Assembly: GCA_050115555.1 (NCBI GenBank)
Contig: JASFQI010000003.1
Coordinates: 1 to 40,945, forward strand
DNA from: JASFQI01 sp050115555
GTDB taxonomy: Bacteria > Desulfobacterota > DSM-4660 > Desulfatiglandales > HGW-15
Direction: 5' to 3'
DNA length: 40,945 nucleotides
Shown: in pieces, positions 17,419 to 26,743 of the stretch
How positions within the stretch are numbered: the stretch's first letter is position 1
Layout of the letters: each line of letters starts with the position of its first letter
The notes under the pieces: generated by a model
Seen by the model: the letters and a program-made list of their open reading frames with translations, nothing else
Told to the model about the DNA's origin: nothing
The model's database searches: none
Program-made: the position numbers and the translations under genes

Positions 17419-18858
17419 ATGGACATTCGACTTGAAAAACTGGATGCCTATCGATGGCATCTCCCGAAAACCGGGAACATGCGCGTCCCTGGACGAATCT
17501 ACTCGAGCCCCTTCCTGATCGAAGCGGTCCGGAGGGATCAGAGCCTGGTTCAAGTGGCGAACGTGGCAACGCTTCCGGGCATTGTGGGCGCATCGATCGC
17601 CATGCCCGACGTCCATTGGGGCTACGGTTTCCCCATCGGCGGCGTTGCGGCCTTTCTTCCGGACGAGGGGGTCATTTCTCCGGGCGGCGTCGGGTATGAC
17701 ATCAACTGCGGCTGTCGCCTCATGACCACTTCCCTTCGCGCGAGCGAGATGAGGCCGCTTCTCCGTGAGCTCGTGAACGCCCTGTTTAGAGATATCCCGG
17801 CTGGTGTGGGGTCTACGGGTGCTATTCATCTGTCCCCCAAGGCACAGGCACGCGTGGCCTTGGAAGGGGCCGCCTGGGCAGCAAAAAACGGTTTCGGTTC
17901 GCGAGCCGACCTCGAGAGGACGGAAGACGGCGGCACCATGCAGGGTGCCGATCCCGGCGTACTGAGTGAGCGTGCCGTAAAACGAGGTCTGAACCAGCTC
18001 GGCACATTGGGCTCGGGCAACCATTTTCTGGAAATCCAGGCTGTAGACCGCATTTTCGACGAGGAAGCCGCCCGTGTTTTCCGACTCCGGAAAGGACAGA
18101 TCACTCTCCAGATTCACACCGGATCCAGGGGATTCGGCCATCAGATCTGTGATGATTTTCTCAAGGAAATGTCACACAGGGTCTCGTCCTATGGCATCGA
18201 GCTACCCGATCGACAGCTTGCCTGTGCGCCCCTCCGCTCCGATCTGGCCAGGCGCTACCTTTCCGCCATGGCCTGTGCCGCCAATTTCGCGTGGGCCAAC
18301 CGCCAGGTTCTCATGAGCCGCGCACAGGAAACCCTTCTGAAGACCCTGGGAATTCCTCCGAGCGAACTCGCCATGGAACTCCTTTACGACGTCTGCCACA
18401 ATATCGCGAAAGTTGAACAGCACGATGTGGATGGGAGTTCCGTCAACCTCTGTGTCCATCGCAAAGGAGCCACGCGGGCTCTTCCCCCGGGGCATCCGGA
18501 TCTCCCCCCTCTTTATCGTGAAACCGGCCAGCCCGTGCTCATCCCCGGAGACATGGGTACCTATTCCTTTGTCCTTGCGGGGGCGCCAGGCGCCATGGGG
18601 GAAACTTTCGCATCCACCTGCCACGGCGCCGGTCGGATCTTGAGCCGGGGGCAAGCCACAAAAAGGGCCAAAGGACGGGCAATCCATCGCGAACTGGAAG
18701 ACAAAGGCATCTTTGTGCAATCCAAGGGCAAAAAAACCTTGAAAGAAGAAATGCCCGAAGCGTATAAGGACGTTTCCCAGGTCGTTGAAGCGGTGCACCA
18801 GGCTGGTCTGGCACGCATGGTTGCCCGCCTGCGACCACTCGGGGTGATCAAAGGGTGA
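17419..18858 (+). CDS. rtcB: RNA-splicing ligase RtcB
   Basis: RtcB joins RNA 2',3'-cyclic phosphate or 3'-phosphate ends to 5'-OH ends using GTP and Mn2+, in tRNA or rRNA repair. The 479-aa product keeps the metal ligands D94 and C97 (GGVGYDINCGCRL), GSGNHFLEIQ, HTGSRGFG, and the guanylated histidine at residue 402 (CHGAGR). These agree within one or two positions with Pyrococcus RtcB D95, C98 and H404. I prefer ATG 17419 (MDIRLEKLDAYRW) by comparison with the family; ATG 17401 is the alternative, and neither has a strong ribosome site. Upstream archease completes the functional pair. No rtcA or rtcR is nearby. Confidence 0.95.
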   Translation: MDIRLEKLDAYRWHLPKTGNMRVPGRIYSSPFLIEAVRRDQSLVQVANVATLPGIVGASIAMPDVHWGYGFPIGGVAAFLPDEGVISPGGVGYDINCGCRLMTTSLRASEMRPLLRELVNALFRDIPAGVGSTGAIHLSPKAQARVALEGAAWAAKNGFGSRADLERTEDGGTMQGADPGVLSERAVKRGLNQLGTLGSGNHFLEIQAVDRIFDEEAARVFRLRKGQITLQIHTGSRGFGHQICDDFLKEMSHRVSSYGIELPDRQLACAPLRSDLARRYLSAMACAANFAWANRQVLMSRAQETLLKTLGIPPSELAMELLYDVCHNIAKVEQHDVDGSSVNLCVHRKGATRALPPGHPDLPPLYRETGQPVLIPGDMGTYSFVLAGAPGAMGETFASTCHGAGRILSRGQATKRAKGRAIHRELEDKGIFVQSKGKKTLKEEMPEAYKDVSQVVEAVHQAGLARMVARLRPLGVIKG

Positions 18859-18964
18859 GACTGACGCCACGCGTGCATTTCCGCACACAGCGTTGCCATA
18901 CTCTACCAGCCCTTCCGGCAAGGGTCAACTGAAAACCGGCGTGATAAAATGGAAGGGGGTTCCC

Positions 18965-19804
18965 TTGTCAACCTACTGCACGGCTGCTTCCGTCCTGTTC
19001 GCAGCAGGAAAAGGCAGTCGAATGGCTGAGCACAACGGCAATAAAACACTTCTGCCTCTCGAACCTGGACCCTCCCCATTTGAAGGGAAGCGTCCGATTC
19101 TTCTCCATATTCTCGAACAGCTCCCGTCAGGGCCCAAGGCTGTCGTGATTCATCATCGCAGGGAGGACGTGATCCGCGCCACGCGGCATCTCGGTCTCAC
19201 CTATTGCGATCAACCCTCCCTCAACGGCACAGGCGGCGCCCTTCTTGCCGCAAGACCGTTTCTCGAGTCCGTGGCAGAGGATCGCGTGATCATGACCATG
19301 GGGGACGTCCCTTTCGTCCGGCGCACGACGTACCGCTCTCTCCTTGAGCGCCTCGACGCGCATCCTCTTGCCGTCCTGGGGTTCGAACCCCTGGACCGGA
19401 AGCAGTACGGCGTGCTCGAAACCGAGGGGCCGGTAGTGCATCGAATCGTCGAGTGGAAATACTGGCATGGGTATTCAAAGACAGAACGCGATCTCTATCG
19501 TATCTGTAATGCCGGAATTTACACAGCGCACAGGCCGACCCTGCTTCGATACCTCGAGTCCCTGGAAAAGCGCCCCCACTCTGTTTTGAAGGATCGCAAC
19601 GGCCGGGCACAGGAAATCGAGGAATTCTTCATCACCGATCTCGTGGAGCTCATGGCGGCGGATGGTCTCCAGACCGGTTACATCCTGGCCGAAGATGAAA
19701 CCGAGGTCATGGGAATTGACGATGCAGACGCCCTTCTCAAAGCCCAACGCCTTTACTCAAAACGCCTTTTTATGCCGGACGCACCCCCGAGTGCTGCTCC
19801 CTGA
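18965..19804 (+). CDS. GlmU-like sugar-phosphate nucleotidyltransferase (stand-alone)
   Basis: A NTP_transferase fold resembling the pyrophosphorylase half of GlmU, which makes UDP-N-acetylglucosamine. The nucleotide loop is VLFAAGKGSRMAEHNGNKT. Further matches to GlmU include LNGTGGAL, the metal aspartate in MTMGDVPF, IVEWKYW, NAGIY and EEFFITDLV. The left-handed beta-helix acetyltransferase half is absent, so only nucleotidyl transfer is expected; the true substrate is unknown. The likely start is TTG 18965, five bases after GGAAGGGGG, giving 279 aa; no in-frame ATG fits better. The last 35 bp overlap the convergent CheD-HDOD gene. Confidence 0.85.
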   Translation: MSTYCTAASVLFAAGKGSRMAEHNGNKTLLPLEPGPSPFEGKRPILLHILEQLPSGPKAVVIHHRREDVIRATRHLGLTYCDQPSLNGTGGALLAARPFLESVAEDRVIMTMGDVPFVRRTTYRSLLERLDAHPLAVLGFEPLDRKQYGVLETEGPVVHRIVEWKYWHGYSKTERDLYRICNAGIYTAHRPTLLRYLESLEKRPHSVLKDRNGRAQEIEEFFITDLVELMAADGLQTGYILAEDETEVMGIDDADALLKAQRLYSKRLFMPDAPPSAAP

Positions 19805-21200
19805 CACCTTCCTTCAATGAATCCGGACCATACTGCTCCTGTCTTTCCTCCGTCTCCCGATCCTCGGATTCCGCCAGCATGCCCCGAGGCATCCGGTCCA
19901 CAATCACGGGGAACTGATCGGCCCGAATGCCGATGCGTTCCAGCCTCGGACCCAGAGACGTTGTGTCCAGACGTTCCATCTCCTGTCCTGCCATGAACCG
20001 GGACATGAGCAGGTCCGCCAGGTACACGTGATGGGTCAGCTCGGGGTTCAGAACGGATTGCTCAGGCTGGTGATGGTAACGAATCGCATCCGTTAGGCTC
20101 TCAGGCAGGGACCACCGCTTGGCCAGAAGGCCCCCCGCCTCGTCGTGGGACACCCCAAAGGCCTCATGCTCCACGTCGATCAGCGCCATTCCGTCCACTT
20201 GCATACGGCGGTAAAAAAACGGCGTCACCTCGGAGATGTGCTGATCCAGAACCACCTTCCCGATATCGTGCAAAAGCCCGGCGGTGTATGCGATGTCCCC
20301 TGAAACGAGGCCAGTGAAGTTGGCCAGGCTCTCCGCCGTCATGGCGGTTCCCAGTGCATGCTTGTACAGCCCTCCCTTGCACAGGGAGTAACCTGTCTCC
20401 GATTCAGGGAAGAAATCATCCAGGGCCGCCGTGAGGATAAACTGAAGCAACCGTTTCTCCCCTACCATGACCAGGGCCCGGTCGATGGCATCCGTCTTCA
20501 TACCGAATCGCGCGGAATTGCACAAGCGAATGACCTTGGCGCTGATCACCTGGTCCCGCCGCGTCTGTTCGGCCAGATCCTCCATGTCATAGGACTGCTG
20601 GCGGATCATTCGAATGATCTTCAATGCGATCTGGGGGATGGGTCTCACTGCGTTCAGGGCTTCCTCCAAATCCTCCTTGTGCAGAGGCTTGCGTTTCAGG
20701 AGACCGGTCGCCAGCTTTGAGCCCAGCGGAGAAATGCGACTCTCCCACGTGTCCAGGTTGAGGCTCAGACGGCAGGTGAAAAAGCCGCCGGTCTCCTCAT
20801 CCCCGACAACAACGCCTTCTTTTCGAAGGATCGCTTCCACCACTTCAGCGGTTCTTCCGCCGATGTCGAGCTCCAGGTCGTGCTCGGAAAGCGGACCCAC
20901 AAGAGCGCCACCCGCTACACAGGCCTCGAGGCGTTCAATGGAGGCTCCTTCCTGAACCAGGGCATCCAGAAACCGCGGGAGGCCGGTTGCAGCATAGCAC
21001 TCGGCCTGCCATTGCCTGTCCATACCGACGGGCTCAGGAAGAAGGAAATGCCCCAACCCGCCTACGCAAGCCGCTCGATCGTAGAGAACTACCCCTACGC
21101 AGGAACCGAGGTAGGCTTCCAGAATCTCTTTGCTCCCCTTGCGGACGATGAACTGCCCGGACGGCACGGAGCGCCTGGGATAGCGGTATCCTCTTCCCAT
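19770..21200 (-). CDS. CheD-HDOD fusion signalling protein
   Basis: This 476-aa cytoplasmic protein joins two signalling modules. Residues about 1-165 are CheD-like (receptor glutamine deamidase), with the catalytic Cys34 in YLGSCVGVVLYD and His51 in GLGHFLLP. The threonine expected five or six residues before the cysteine is replaced (E28/A29), so activity may be altered. Residues about 200-400 form an HDOD domain (PIPQIALKIIRMI, VISAKVIRLCNSARFGM, LLHDIGKVVLD with H311/D312), usually a signalling output domain. The start at ATG 21200 follows GGAAAGGAAG; an open extension to 21569 is not protein-like. No other chemotaxis gene is in the window. Confidence 0.88.
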   Translation of the reverse strand: MGRGYRYPRRSVPSGQFIVRKGSKEILEAYLGSCVGVVLYDRAACVGGLGHFLLPEPVGMDRQWQAECYAATGLPRFLDALVQEGASIERLEACVAGGALVGPLSEHDLELDIGGRTAEVVEAILRKEGVVVGDEETGGFFTCRLSLNLDTWESRISPLGSKLATGLLKRKPLHKEDLEEALNAVRPIPQIALKIIRMIRQQSYDMEDLAEQTRRDQVISAKVIRLCNSARFGMKTDAIDRALVMVGEKRLLQFILTAALDDFFPESETGYSLCKGGLYKHALGTAMTAESLANFTGLVSGDIAYTAGLLHDIGKVVLDQHISEVTPFFYRRMQVDGMALIDVEHEAFGVSHDEAGGLLAKRWSLPESLTDAIRYHHQPEQSVLNPELTHHVYLADLLMSRFMAGQEMERLDTTSLGPRLERIGIRADQFPVIVDRMPRGMLAESEDRETEERQEQYGPDSLKEGVREQHSGVRPA

Positions 21201-21590
21201 AGCGGCTTCCTTTCCTTTTTTAAGGCAATAATACGTTTTTTCTATACCTTGACTTAGTATGCGGTTTCCCTTCTCAAGACCCTGCAAATCCTTGCCTTCT
21301 CTCTCATGTTGAGCAACAGTCGTGCCAATTCGCTCAGGATCCCCCCTCAGAATCTGCGAGCCCCCACCCCTAAGGATCCACTCCGGAAGAAACGCACGAA
21401 ATCGGGTCCATTGTACGCAGCAGATACGATCTTCCGTAAATTCGCGAAGCCTGGTGGGCGAATCTCCGTTGGGAATCGGTCTGGAACAGCAGCCGGCGCA
21501 TTCTAACGACATTCCATTGACGCTGGTCGACAAAAGACCGGCGGTCGTCGGTGTACGGACTGAATGCACACGATTCCCTGATCTCGGCGT
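21201..21590. other. Gene-free stretch upstream of the CheD-HDOD gene
   Basis: This 390-bp interval has an open minus-strand frame continuous with CheD-HDOD, but its composition is not protein-like and it lacks a ribosome site. The part next to the gene is AT-rich (around 21215-21250, with TATTAT on the minus strand), so a promoter probably lies there. I found no convincing -35/-10 pair. Confidence 0.4.
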
Positions 21591-22541
21591 TTATTTGATC
21601 GGCAGGATCAAACGAATTGCGCTCGGGATGAGATCGATCGCAACCGGGAGCTGACCGGGTTGCTCACCGTCCATGTCCAGGAGAACCCGCTCGGAGGAAC
21701 AGGCTTCAATCCTTCTTCCTCTTAGGGATTGAACCTTCTGGAGGTTTCCGAGGCGCCCGTTGTAGAGCTTGGGGAAGTGAAGAAACACCTCAGGAAGGGA
21801 AAAATCCCCGATAACGGTCACGTGGAACAGTCCGTCGTTCGGAACGGCATCCGGGGCGACCCACATCCCTCCCCCATGGTATTGTCCGTTGGCCACCACC
21901 ACGTTCCACGCGGACACCTCGAGCGGGGGCGCCTGATCCACGTACAGCCGTATCTGTTTTTTTCGATACAGAAGAACCGACATCAGCGTAGCCAGGATGA
22001 ATGAGAAAAAACCTCCGAGAGGTGCGGAACTCCGATTCACCCGCTCGTCCACCTCTCCTCCCAGTCCGAAGCTGACCACGTTGTGAAAGTACGCATGCCC
22101 GGCGGCGCCGTTCCTCCTTCGAAACATCAGGTGACCGATATCCATGGCTTGCGAGGGTCCATCGGACATGGCCACTGCCAACGCGTCTTCCGGACGTGCG
22201 GGAAGGCGCAGGGTCCTGGCAAAATCGCACCCTGTGCCGCACGGAACGTATCCGAGAACGACATCTCTTCGCCACTCAGGAAACGCCCGCATCACCCCGT
22301 TCACGACCTCGTTCAGGGTACCGTCTCCGCCCACGCACACCAACCGGCGGACCCATTGTTTCGCGGCCTTGCGCACCAGGATTTCGGCATCACCGGGTCC
22401 CTTGGTGAACCACACATCGTGTCCTGCGGCAAGCCTCTCTCGAGCCCGCTGAATCTCCGGCCAGTGCCTCGCTGCAAACCCGTGCCCCGCATTGGGGTTC
22501 ACGATGAACGCCGTTCCACTCAACATCCCCTCACGAACCAT
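21591..22541 (-). CDS. Diacylglycerol/lipid kinase family protein
   Basis: A member of the DAGK/YegS/sphingosine-kinase fold, which phosphorylates lipid hydroxyls using ATP; the exact lipid is unknown. The 316-aa product has FIVNPNAGHG at the N-terminus, the nucleotide-binding GGDGTLNEVVNGV, GYVPCGTGCDFARTL, and a C-terminal beta-sandwich with DGLFHVTVIGDF and VLLDMDGEQPG. It is probably membrane-associated through substrate only. Start choice is uncertain: ATG 22541 and ATG 22526 both have purine-rich sequence too close upstream. Extension beyond 22541 runs toward an intergenic repeat and is unlikely. Confidence 0.9.
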   Translation of the reverse strand: MVREGMLSGTAFIVNPNAGHGFAARHWPEIQRARERLAAGHDVWFTKGPGDAEILVRKAAKQWVRRLVCVGGDGTLNEVVNGVMRAFPEWRRDVVLGYVPCGTGCDFARTLRLPARPEDALAVAMSDGPSQAMDIGHLMFRRRNGAAGHAYFHNVVSFGLGGEVDERVNRSSAPLGGFFSFILATLMSVLLYRKKQIRLYVDQAPPLEVSAWNVVVANGQYHGGGMWVAPDAVPNDGLFHVTVIGDFSLPEVFLHFPKLYNGRLGNLQKVQSLRGRRIEACSSERVLLDMDGEQPGQLPVAIDLIPSAIRLILPIK

Positions 22542-22600
22542 CCTTTTTGAAAAATGATGAAATTGCAAAAAGCCGTGACCTGGAGATTTACCCCTGCGAT

Positions 22601-22651
22601 TTGAATCTCCCCGCAGCAAAATTGAGGAATGCGCGAGCGAAGCATTTTCAA
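22601..22651 (+). repeat. Intergenic repeat copy with full core
   Basis: TTGAATCTCCCCGCAGCA, a short link, and then the complete core GCGCGAGCGAAGCATTTTC. It is almost the same as the copy at 34768-34821. It lies in the 333-bp gene-free gap 22542-22874. That gap also has two perfect inverted repeats: ACAGCGT...ACGCTGT (22658-22676) and GGCGG...CCGCC (22715-22730). I see no gene in the gap. Confidence 0.8.
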
Positions 22652-22874
22652 GGCCTTACAGCGTAGCCAACGCTGTCGAGCGGGTTTTTGCGAAACCGTC
22701 AAAAACAGGCTTGAGGCGGGCACATCCGCCCCCGCTATACGGCCCCTGTCTCAGGAGGCGACTTCTCATACCGCAGCGGTGAGCGGATGCGTGCACGTGA
22801 ATGCCGTCGAGCCAAGGGACCCCTGATCTCATTCAAGAGGGCGGTAAAGGGCCCCAAGCGAAGGATCCTTTTTA

Positions 22875-23903
22875 CTATTCTCCGGAAAGTACTGAAGCAA
22901 GTCTGCGGAGGTCATCGCTTTTTCCAAGGGAGATCAACGTGTCTCCGACCTCCACGCGGGTCTGGGACGATGGATTGAATTTCATATCGCCGTCTTTCTT
23001 TCGAATGGCGACGATAATCACATCCATGTCCTTGCGAATCCCCGAGTCCATCAGGGCAACGTTTTGAATTTTCGACTTCTCGCTGACCTCGATCTCCCCC
23101 ATCTCCAGACCCATGTCCTTGTTGTATAGGGCGAACTCGATGAAATCCGTAACCGCGGGCTTGGTGATGATCCGGGCCATCTTTCTTCCACCGATGATGT
23201 AGGGCATCACTACTTTGTTCGCCCCTGCCCTGAGCAGCTTCTTCTCGGTCTGCTCCTCATCGGCACGGGCAAGGATGAAAAGTTTCGGGTTCAGACCACG
23301 CGCCGTCATGGTGATAAAAAGGTTGTTGGCATCCGAGGCCACCACGCTGATCACACCCCTGGCCCGCTCGATCCCTGCTTCTATCAAGACATCCTCGCTC
23401 GTCGCGTCGTCGCTGATGTAGGGAATGTTCTCGTCATCCAGGGTGTGCCTCGCCTCTGGGTCCTTCTCGACGACCACCAAGGGGATCCCGTTGGCATGAA
23501 GCTCCCGACTGATCACCCTTCCGATTCGTCCGAACCCGCAAACGATGTAGTGGTTCTTCATGGACCTCATTTTTAACCCCAACTTCGTTCTGCCGATGAG
23601 CGATCTCATCTGGAAATCCACCATCACCTGGGCCGCCATACCCAGGATATAGGCGATGATGCCCATGCCAGAGAAGATGATGAAGATGGTAAACAGACGC
23701 CCGACGGGCGATACATTCCGCACCTCCCCGTATCCCACGGTGGAGATGGTGATCACCGTCATGTAGAGGGCATCCAGGAACTCCCACCCCTCGAGCACCA
23801 TGTACCCCATGGTTCCCAGGAGCAGGATGACGCCCAAAATCACAAGGCCTTTGAAGAGCTTGGATGAATCCCGCTTGGATATCCGTTTTTCGAATCGAAA
23901 CAT
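22875..23903 (-). CDS. Potassium channel with RCK (TrkA-N/TrkA-C) domains
   Basis: An MthK-like two-helix K+ channel gated by a cytoplasmic RCK domain. In the 342-aa product, helix one (about 18-36) and helix two (about 68-95) flank the selectivity filter TVGYGE at 55-60. The RCK Rossmann domain starts YIVCGFGRIGRVISREL, and a TrkA-C domain (IEVSEKSKIQNVALMDSG...VEVGDTLISLG) ends it. ATG 23903 has GAAGGA at proper spacing; GTG 23915 would add four residues. Ligand of the RCK domain is unknown. The DUF3426 gene is 91 bp upstream on the same strand. Confidence 0.93.
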   Translation of the reverse strand: MFRFEKRISKRDSSKLFKGLVILGVILLLGTMGYMVLEGWEFLDALYMTVITISTVGYGEVRNVSPVGRLFTIFIIFSGMGIIAYILGMAAQVMVDFQMRSLIGRTKLGLKMRSMKNHYIVCGFGRIGRVISRELHANGIPLVVVEKDPEARHTLDDENIPYISDDATSEDVLIEAGIERARGVISVVASDANNLFITMTARGLNPKLFILARADEEQTEKKLLRAGANKVVMPYIIGGRKMARIITKPAVTDFIEFALYNKDMGLEMGEIEVSEKSKIQNVALMDSGIRKDMDVIIVAIRKKDGDMKFNPSSQTRVEVGDTLISLGKSDDLRRLASVLSGE

Positions 23904-23994
23904 GAGGTCCTTCACGAAAGGATCGAAAACACCATCCCACGCATCCGCGGGACAAATCCGCCCGAGGGTCTCTCGATTGGGAGAGCTGCGGGGG

Positions 23995-25086
23995 TCAGGA
24001 ATTCTGCCCGGGAGCAGAACTGACCGCTTCCACCGTGAATTCGCTGATGCTTTCCGGGAGTCCCTGAAATACCGCCATAAAGGGAATCGTGCCGCCGGGA
24101 GGAATGTTCACGTTGGTGTTGTCCTTACCCGTCCGCCTCTTCATGTCGGCTTCCAAGGCGTTGATGGGTTTCCCCCGCAACTCCCCTCCGGAAAACGCAT
24201 TACCGGCATACACCAGAAGAGAACGGACGGTCTGTCCTTTCCCATCTAGGATCTCCGTCTTGATTCGAACAAAGCTCCTTGGGCCGGAGTAGTTGTTCAC
24301 GACCGTTCCACGAACTACGAAGCGCCGCTTCCCTTGCTCCGTGCGAACAAAAGACCCTTTCACGCCTTCGAACGTTAACTTTCGCACCCCGGGGTCTTCG
24401 GCCTGCTTTTCTGCAGTCGGCTTTATAAAATCCAGGGAGTCCGGAATCACCCCCGGCGCGAAAAACAGGACCGCGGCTGCCCCGATCCCCAGCAACACAA
24501 GGAAGCCCAGAAGCACCGGCAGGAATGCCGATCTGCGGCCGGCCTTGCCAACCGGCTCTGTCGCCTCGGCGATCCATTCCCGGTCCACCGCCCCCTCTTC
24601 CTGCATGGAGTCGTCCCGGGTCAGCGACACCCGATCCTTCGGGGCGTGCTCCATCGCCTCCGCCCTTTCCTCGCGGGCCGCTTCCAGGGCAGGGAGATCC
24701 TCAGGCGATACCGCCACGATCTCTTGATCTCCCTCCTCCTCGGGGTTTTCCTCCAGATCCTGTTCCAGAGCAAAGTCAAATTCATCATCAAGCGCTTCCT
24801 CAGCGCCCGCCTCGGATCCGGAAAAGGAGGGGATTGATTCATCCGGCGATTCCATGCCGGCATCACTCAAATCCGTTGGAGAATCCAGAATCACGGTCTC
24901 TTCGGGCTCCTCAACGGGAGATGGCGTTTCCGGCTCCGCATCGAGCCATGACGAGGAGGTCTCACTGGGGGGGTAAGCTACGAACACATGGCGGCATGAG
25001 GAGCACCGAACTTTTGAACCGCCTTCTTTGAGAAGGGTTTCGTCGAGCCTGAACCTGGAATTACACTTCTCACACTGAACGATCAT
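23995..25086 (-). CDS. Zinc-ribbon, DUF3426-type single-pass membrane protein
   Basis: A 363-aa protein starting with an MJ0042-type zinc ribbon (C5, C8, C28, C31: QCEKC...RCSSC). An acidic linker (about 45-170), one membrane helix (FLPVLLGFLVLLGIGAAAVLFF, about 188-210) and a C-terminal DUF3426 beta domain (RFVVRGTVVNNYSGPRSFV...VNIPPGGTIPFMAVF) follow. The beta domain probably sits in the periplasm and the ribbon in the cytoplasm. Function is unknown. The ATG at 25086 follows a strong AGGAGGGGG site. hpt lies 25 bp upstream, so they probably share a transcript. Confidence 0.88.
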   Translation of the reverse strand: MIVQCEKCNSRFRLDETLLKEGGSKVRCSSCRHVFVAYPPSETSSSWLDAEPETPSPVEEPEETVILDSPTDLSDAGMESPDESIPSFSGSEAGAEEALDDEFDFALEQDLEENPEEEGDQEIVAVSPEDLPALEAAREERAEAMEHAPKDRVSLTRDDSMQEEGAVDREWIAEATEPVGKAGRRSAFLPVLLGFLVLLGIGAAAVLFFAPGVIPDSLDFIKPTAEKQAEDPGVRKLTFEGVKGSFVRTEQGKRRFVVRGTVVNNYSGPRSFVRIKTEILDGKGQTVRSLLVYAGNAFSGGELRGKPINALEADMKRRTGKDNTNVNIPPGGTIPFMAVFQGLPESISEFTVEAVSSAPGQNS

Positions 25087-25111
25087 GGCCCCCTCCTATG
25101 GATAGTGCCCT

Positions 25112-25690
25112 TCAATCCAGCGCATAGATGTCCGGCAGGTGCCGGTAGCGTTCGCCCCAGTCCAACCCATACCCCACGAGGAATCCACTTTCCACTCGAA
25201 ACCCGGTGTAGTCGATGTGGATTTCCTCCTGCCTCCGCTCCCGTTTGTCGATCAGGGCGCAAACACGGACCAGAGCGGGACTCTTCTGCTCAATCATCGG
25301 GAGGATGTATTTCAGGGTCAGGCCTGTATCCACGATGTCCTCCACCAGGATCAATGGCTTTCCGCGGACATCCAGCTCCATATCCTTGGTGAGGCGGACA
25401 TGTCCGCTCGAGATCTTTTCGCTTCCGTAGCTGGCTGCTTTGATGAAGTCGATCCTGCAGGGTATGGTCATCTCACGCACCAAGTCCCCTAGAAAGAAAA
25501 CCGCGCCATTCAGGACCCCTATGAATACCGGCTCCTTGCCCGCGAAGTCCTCGGAAATCTCCCTTGCCACCTCCCGGATACGTTCCCGAATGGTGTCCCG
25601 AGAAATCACCATCTGCCAGTGCACGTCTTTTTCCGTCACCGCACTTGTCCCCATTTCCATGGACTGAAGGCGTGAAGGATCAATGCTCAT
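25112..25690 (-). CDS. hpt: Hypoxanthine phosphoribosyltransferase
   Basis: Hpt salvages hypoxanthine and guanine to IMP and GMP using PRPP. The 192-aa protein carries the PRPP-binding loop LILVEDIVDTGLTL, the substrate loop FIKAASYGSEKISSG, VFIGVLNGAVFFLGDL near the N-terminus and FLVGYGLDWGERYRHLP near the C-terminus. Length and order are typical. ATG 25690 follows GAGG; GTG 25699 is an alternative. The gene sits in a run of minus-strand genes of unrelated roles. Confidence 0.95.
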   Translation of the reverse strand: MSIDPSRLQSMEMGTSAVTEKDVHWQMVISRDTIRERIREVAREISEDFAGKEPVFIGVLNGAVFFLGDLVREMTIPCRIDFIKAASYGSEKISSGHVRLTKDMELDVRGKPLILVEDIVDTGLTLKYILPMIEQKSPALVRVCALIDKRERRQEEIHIDYTGFRVESGFLVGYGLDWGERYRHLPDIYALD

Positions 25691-25776
25691 TTTCCTCACC
25701 CGGCCGCCGGACCCGAGGGATCAGGGCGGCCCGTCCACATTCTCACTTGCAGCCAAGCAGGATGCGATGGACCGGT

Positions 25777-26184
25777 CTATTCCTTCGACTTTGGATGAGA
25801 CACTGTGTCCTTTTCGCCGACTTCGGCCTCCAGCGCGTTCAGCAATTGGGACAGGCGCTCGATGTCCTCCCGGGTGCAGACGGCATCCTCACGAGTCATA
25901 TGACGGATCTGCTCGTCGATCTGATCCACGAATTCCAGAAGCCCGGTACTGGGGCCGGAAACCCCTTCCGACGGGGCTCCACTGCGTCCCTTTCCCACAG
26001 CTCCTCCCTCGTTTCCGCCGTAGGCGTCACGCCCCTCCAGACGAGCGAAAATGTGATCCAATCGATCCGAAAGCCCATCCACCTCATCGGCCTTGGTCGG
26101 CGCGCCCTTTTTCTTGAGATCAGCGATCAGCCATTCCAGATGTCCAAGCATGTCCGCACCGCGCGTCAGGATCGACACTGCCAT
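25777..26184 (-). CDS. Hypothetical small helical protein
   Basis: A 135-aa protein I do not recognise. It starts at ATG 26184 after GGGGAGAAAGGA. The sequence is charged and helical (HLEWLIADLKKK, LSDRLDHIFARLE, REDIERLSQLLNALEAEV) with a Gly/Ser-rich middle (about 57-80). There is no signal peptide, membrane segment or cysteine motif. Codon use and strand fit the flanking thioesterase and hpt genes. An opposite-strand frame overlaps it but reads as Pro/Arg-rich non-protein. Confidence 0.6.
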   Translation of the reverse strand: MAVSILTRGADMLGHLEWLIADLKKKGAPTKADEVDGLSDRLDHIFARLEGRDAYGGNEGGAVGKGRSGAPSEGVSGPSTGLLEFVDQIDEQIRHMTREDAVCTREDIERLSQLLNALEAEVGEKDTVSHPKSKE

Positions 26185-26293
26185 TCCTTTCTCCCCGTGA
26201 ATAACAATACGTCGCCCTTGAAAATGCTTGTATCGTGGGTCATTGTGCTTCTTTCCTCACGGGCCATTTCTTCTCGAACCGGGGATGCGTTTC

Positions 26294-26743
26294 TCAAGAC
26301 CGCAGGGTCTCCTGCTCGTCCTCGCTCAAGAAGGGAAGCACACTCCCCTTCCGGTACGCCAAGGCCTGACACGATGCAAAAAGGGTACCGCGGTCGTCTG
26401 TCACCTTGATTTCGTATGTCCCCGTTTTCCGGCCTCGGTGGATCTCCCTGGATTCCGCCCGAATGGGCCTTCCCCATTCCGGAGACGCATGGAACGTCAG
26501 CGTCATGCTCAATGCGACGGCCACGGTTCCATGTGCGTTGCAGGATACTTGAAAGGCCTCGTCAATGAGAGAAAAAATGGCCCCACCATGCGCCATGCCG
26601 AAGATGTTCCCCATGTCTTCCCGGGGGATCATTTCCACGACTGCGCGGCCGGGCTCCAGCTCCAGCAGACGCATCCCGAGCTTGCGAGCATAAGGCTCCT
26701 GCTCCACCCTTCTAAAAATCGCTCCGATCGCGCTGTCCGCCAT
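26294..26743 (-). CDS. PaaI-like hotdog-fold thioesterase
   Basis: A 149-aa single-domain hotdog protein that should hydrolyse acyl-CoA thioesters. The motif NIFGMAHGGAIFSLIDEAF carries the conserved HGGA, followed by ALSMTLTFHASP and GRKTGTYEIKVTDDRGTLFASCQALAYRKG, all typical of the PaaI/YdiI group. ATG 26743 has GGGGAAG upstream; a GTG at 26785 is an alternative. The substrate cannot be inferred from the neighbours. Confidence 0.9.
   Translation of the reverse strand: MADSAIGAIFRRVEQEPYARKLGMRLLELEPGRAVVEMIPREDMGNIFGMAHGGAIFSLIDEAFQVSCNAHGTVAVALSMTLTFHASPEWGRPIRAESREIHRGRKTGTYEIKVTDDRGTLFASCQALAYRKGSVLPFLSEDEQETLRS

Noticed and set aside
25564..26409. Plus-strand 281-codon frame across hpt and the small hypothetical
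   Set aside because: Low-complexity Pro/Arg/Ser composition and overlap with better-supported minus-strand genes.
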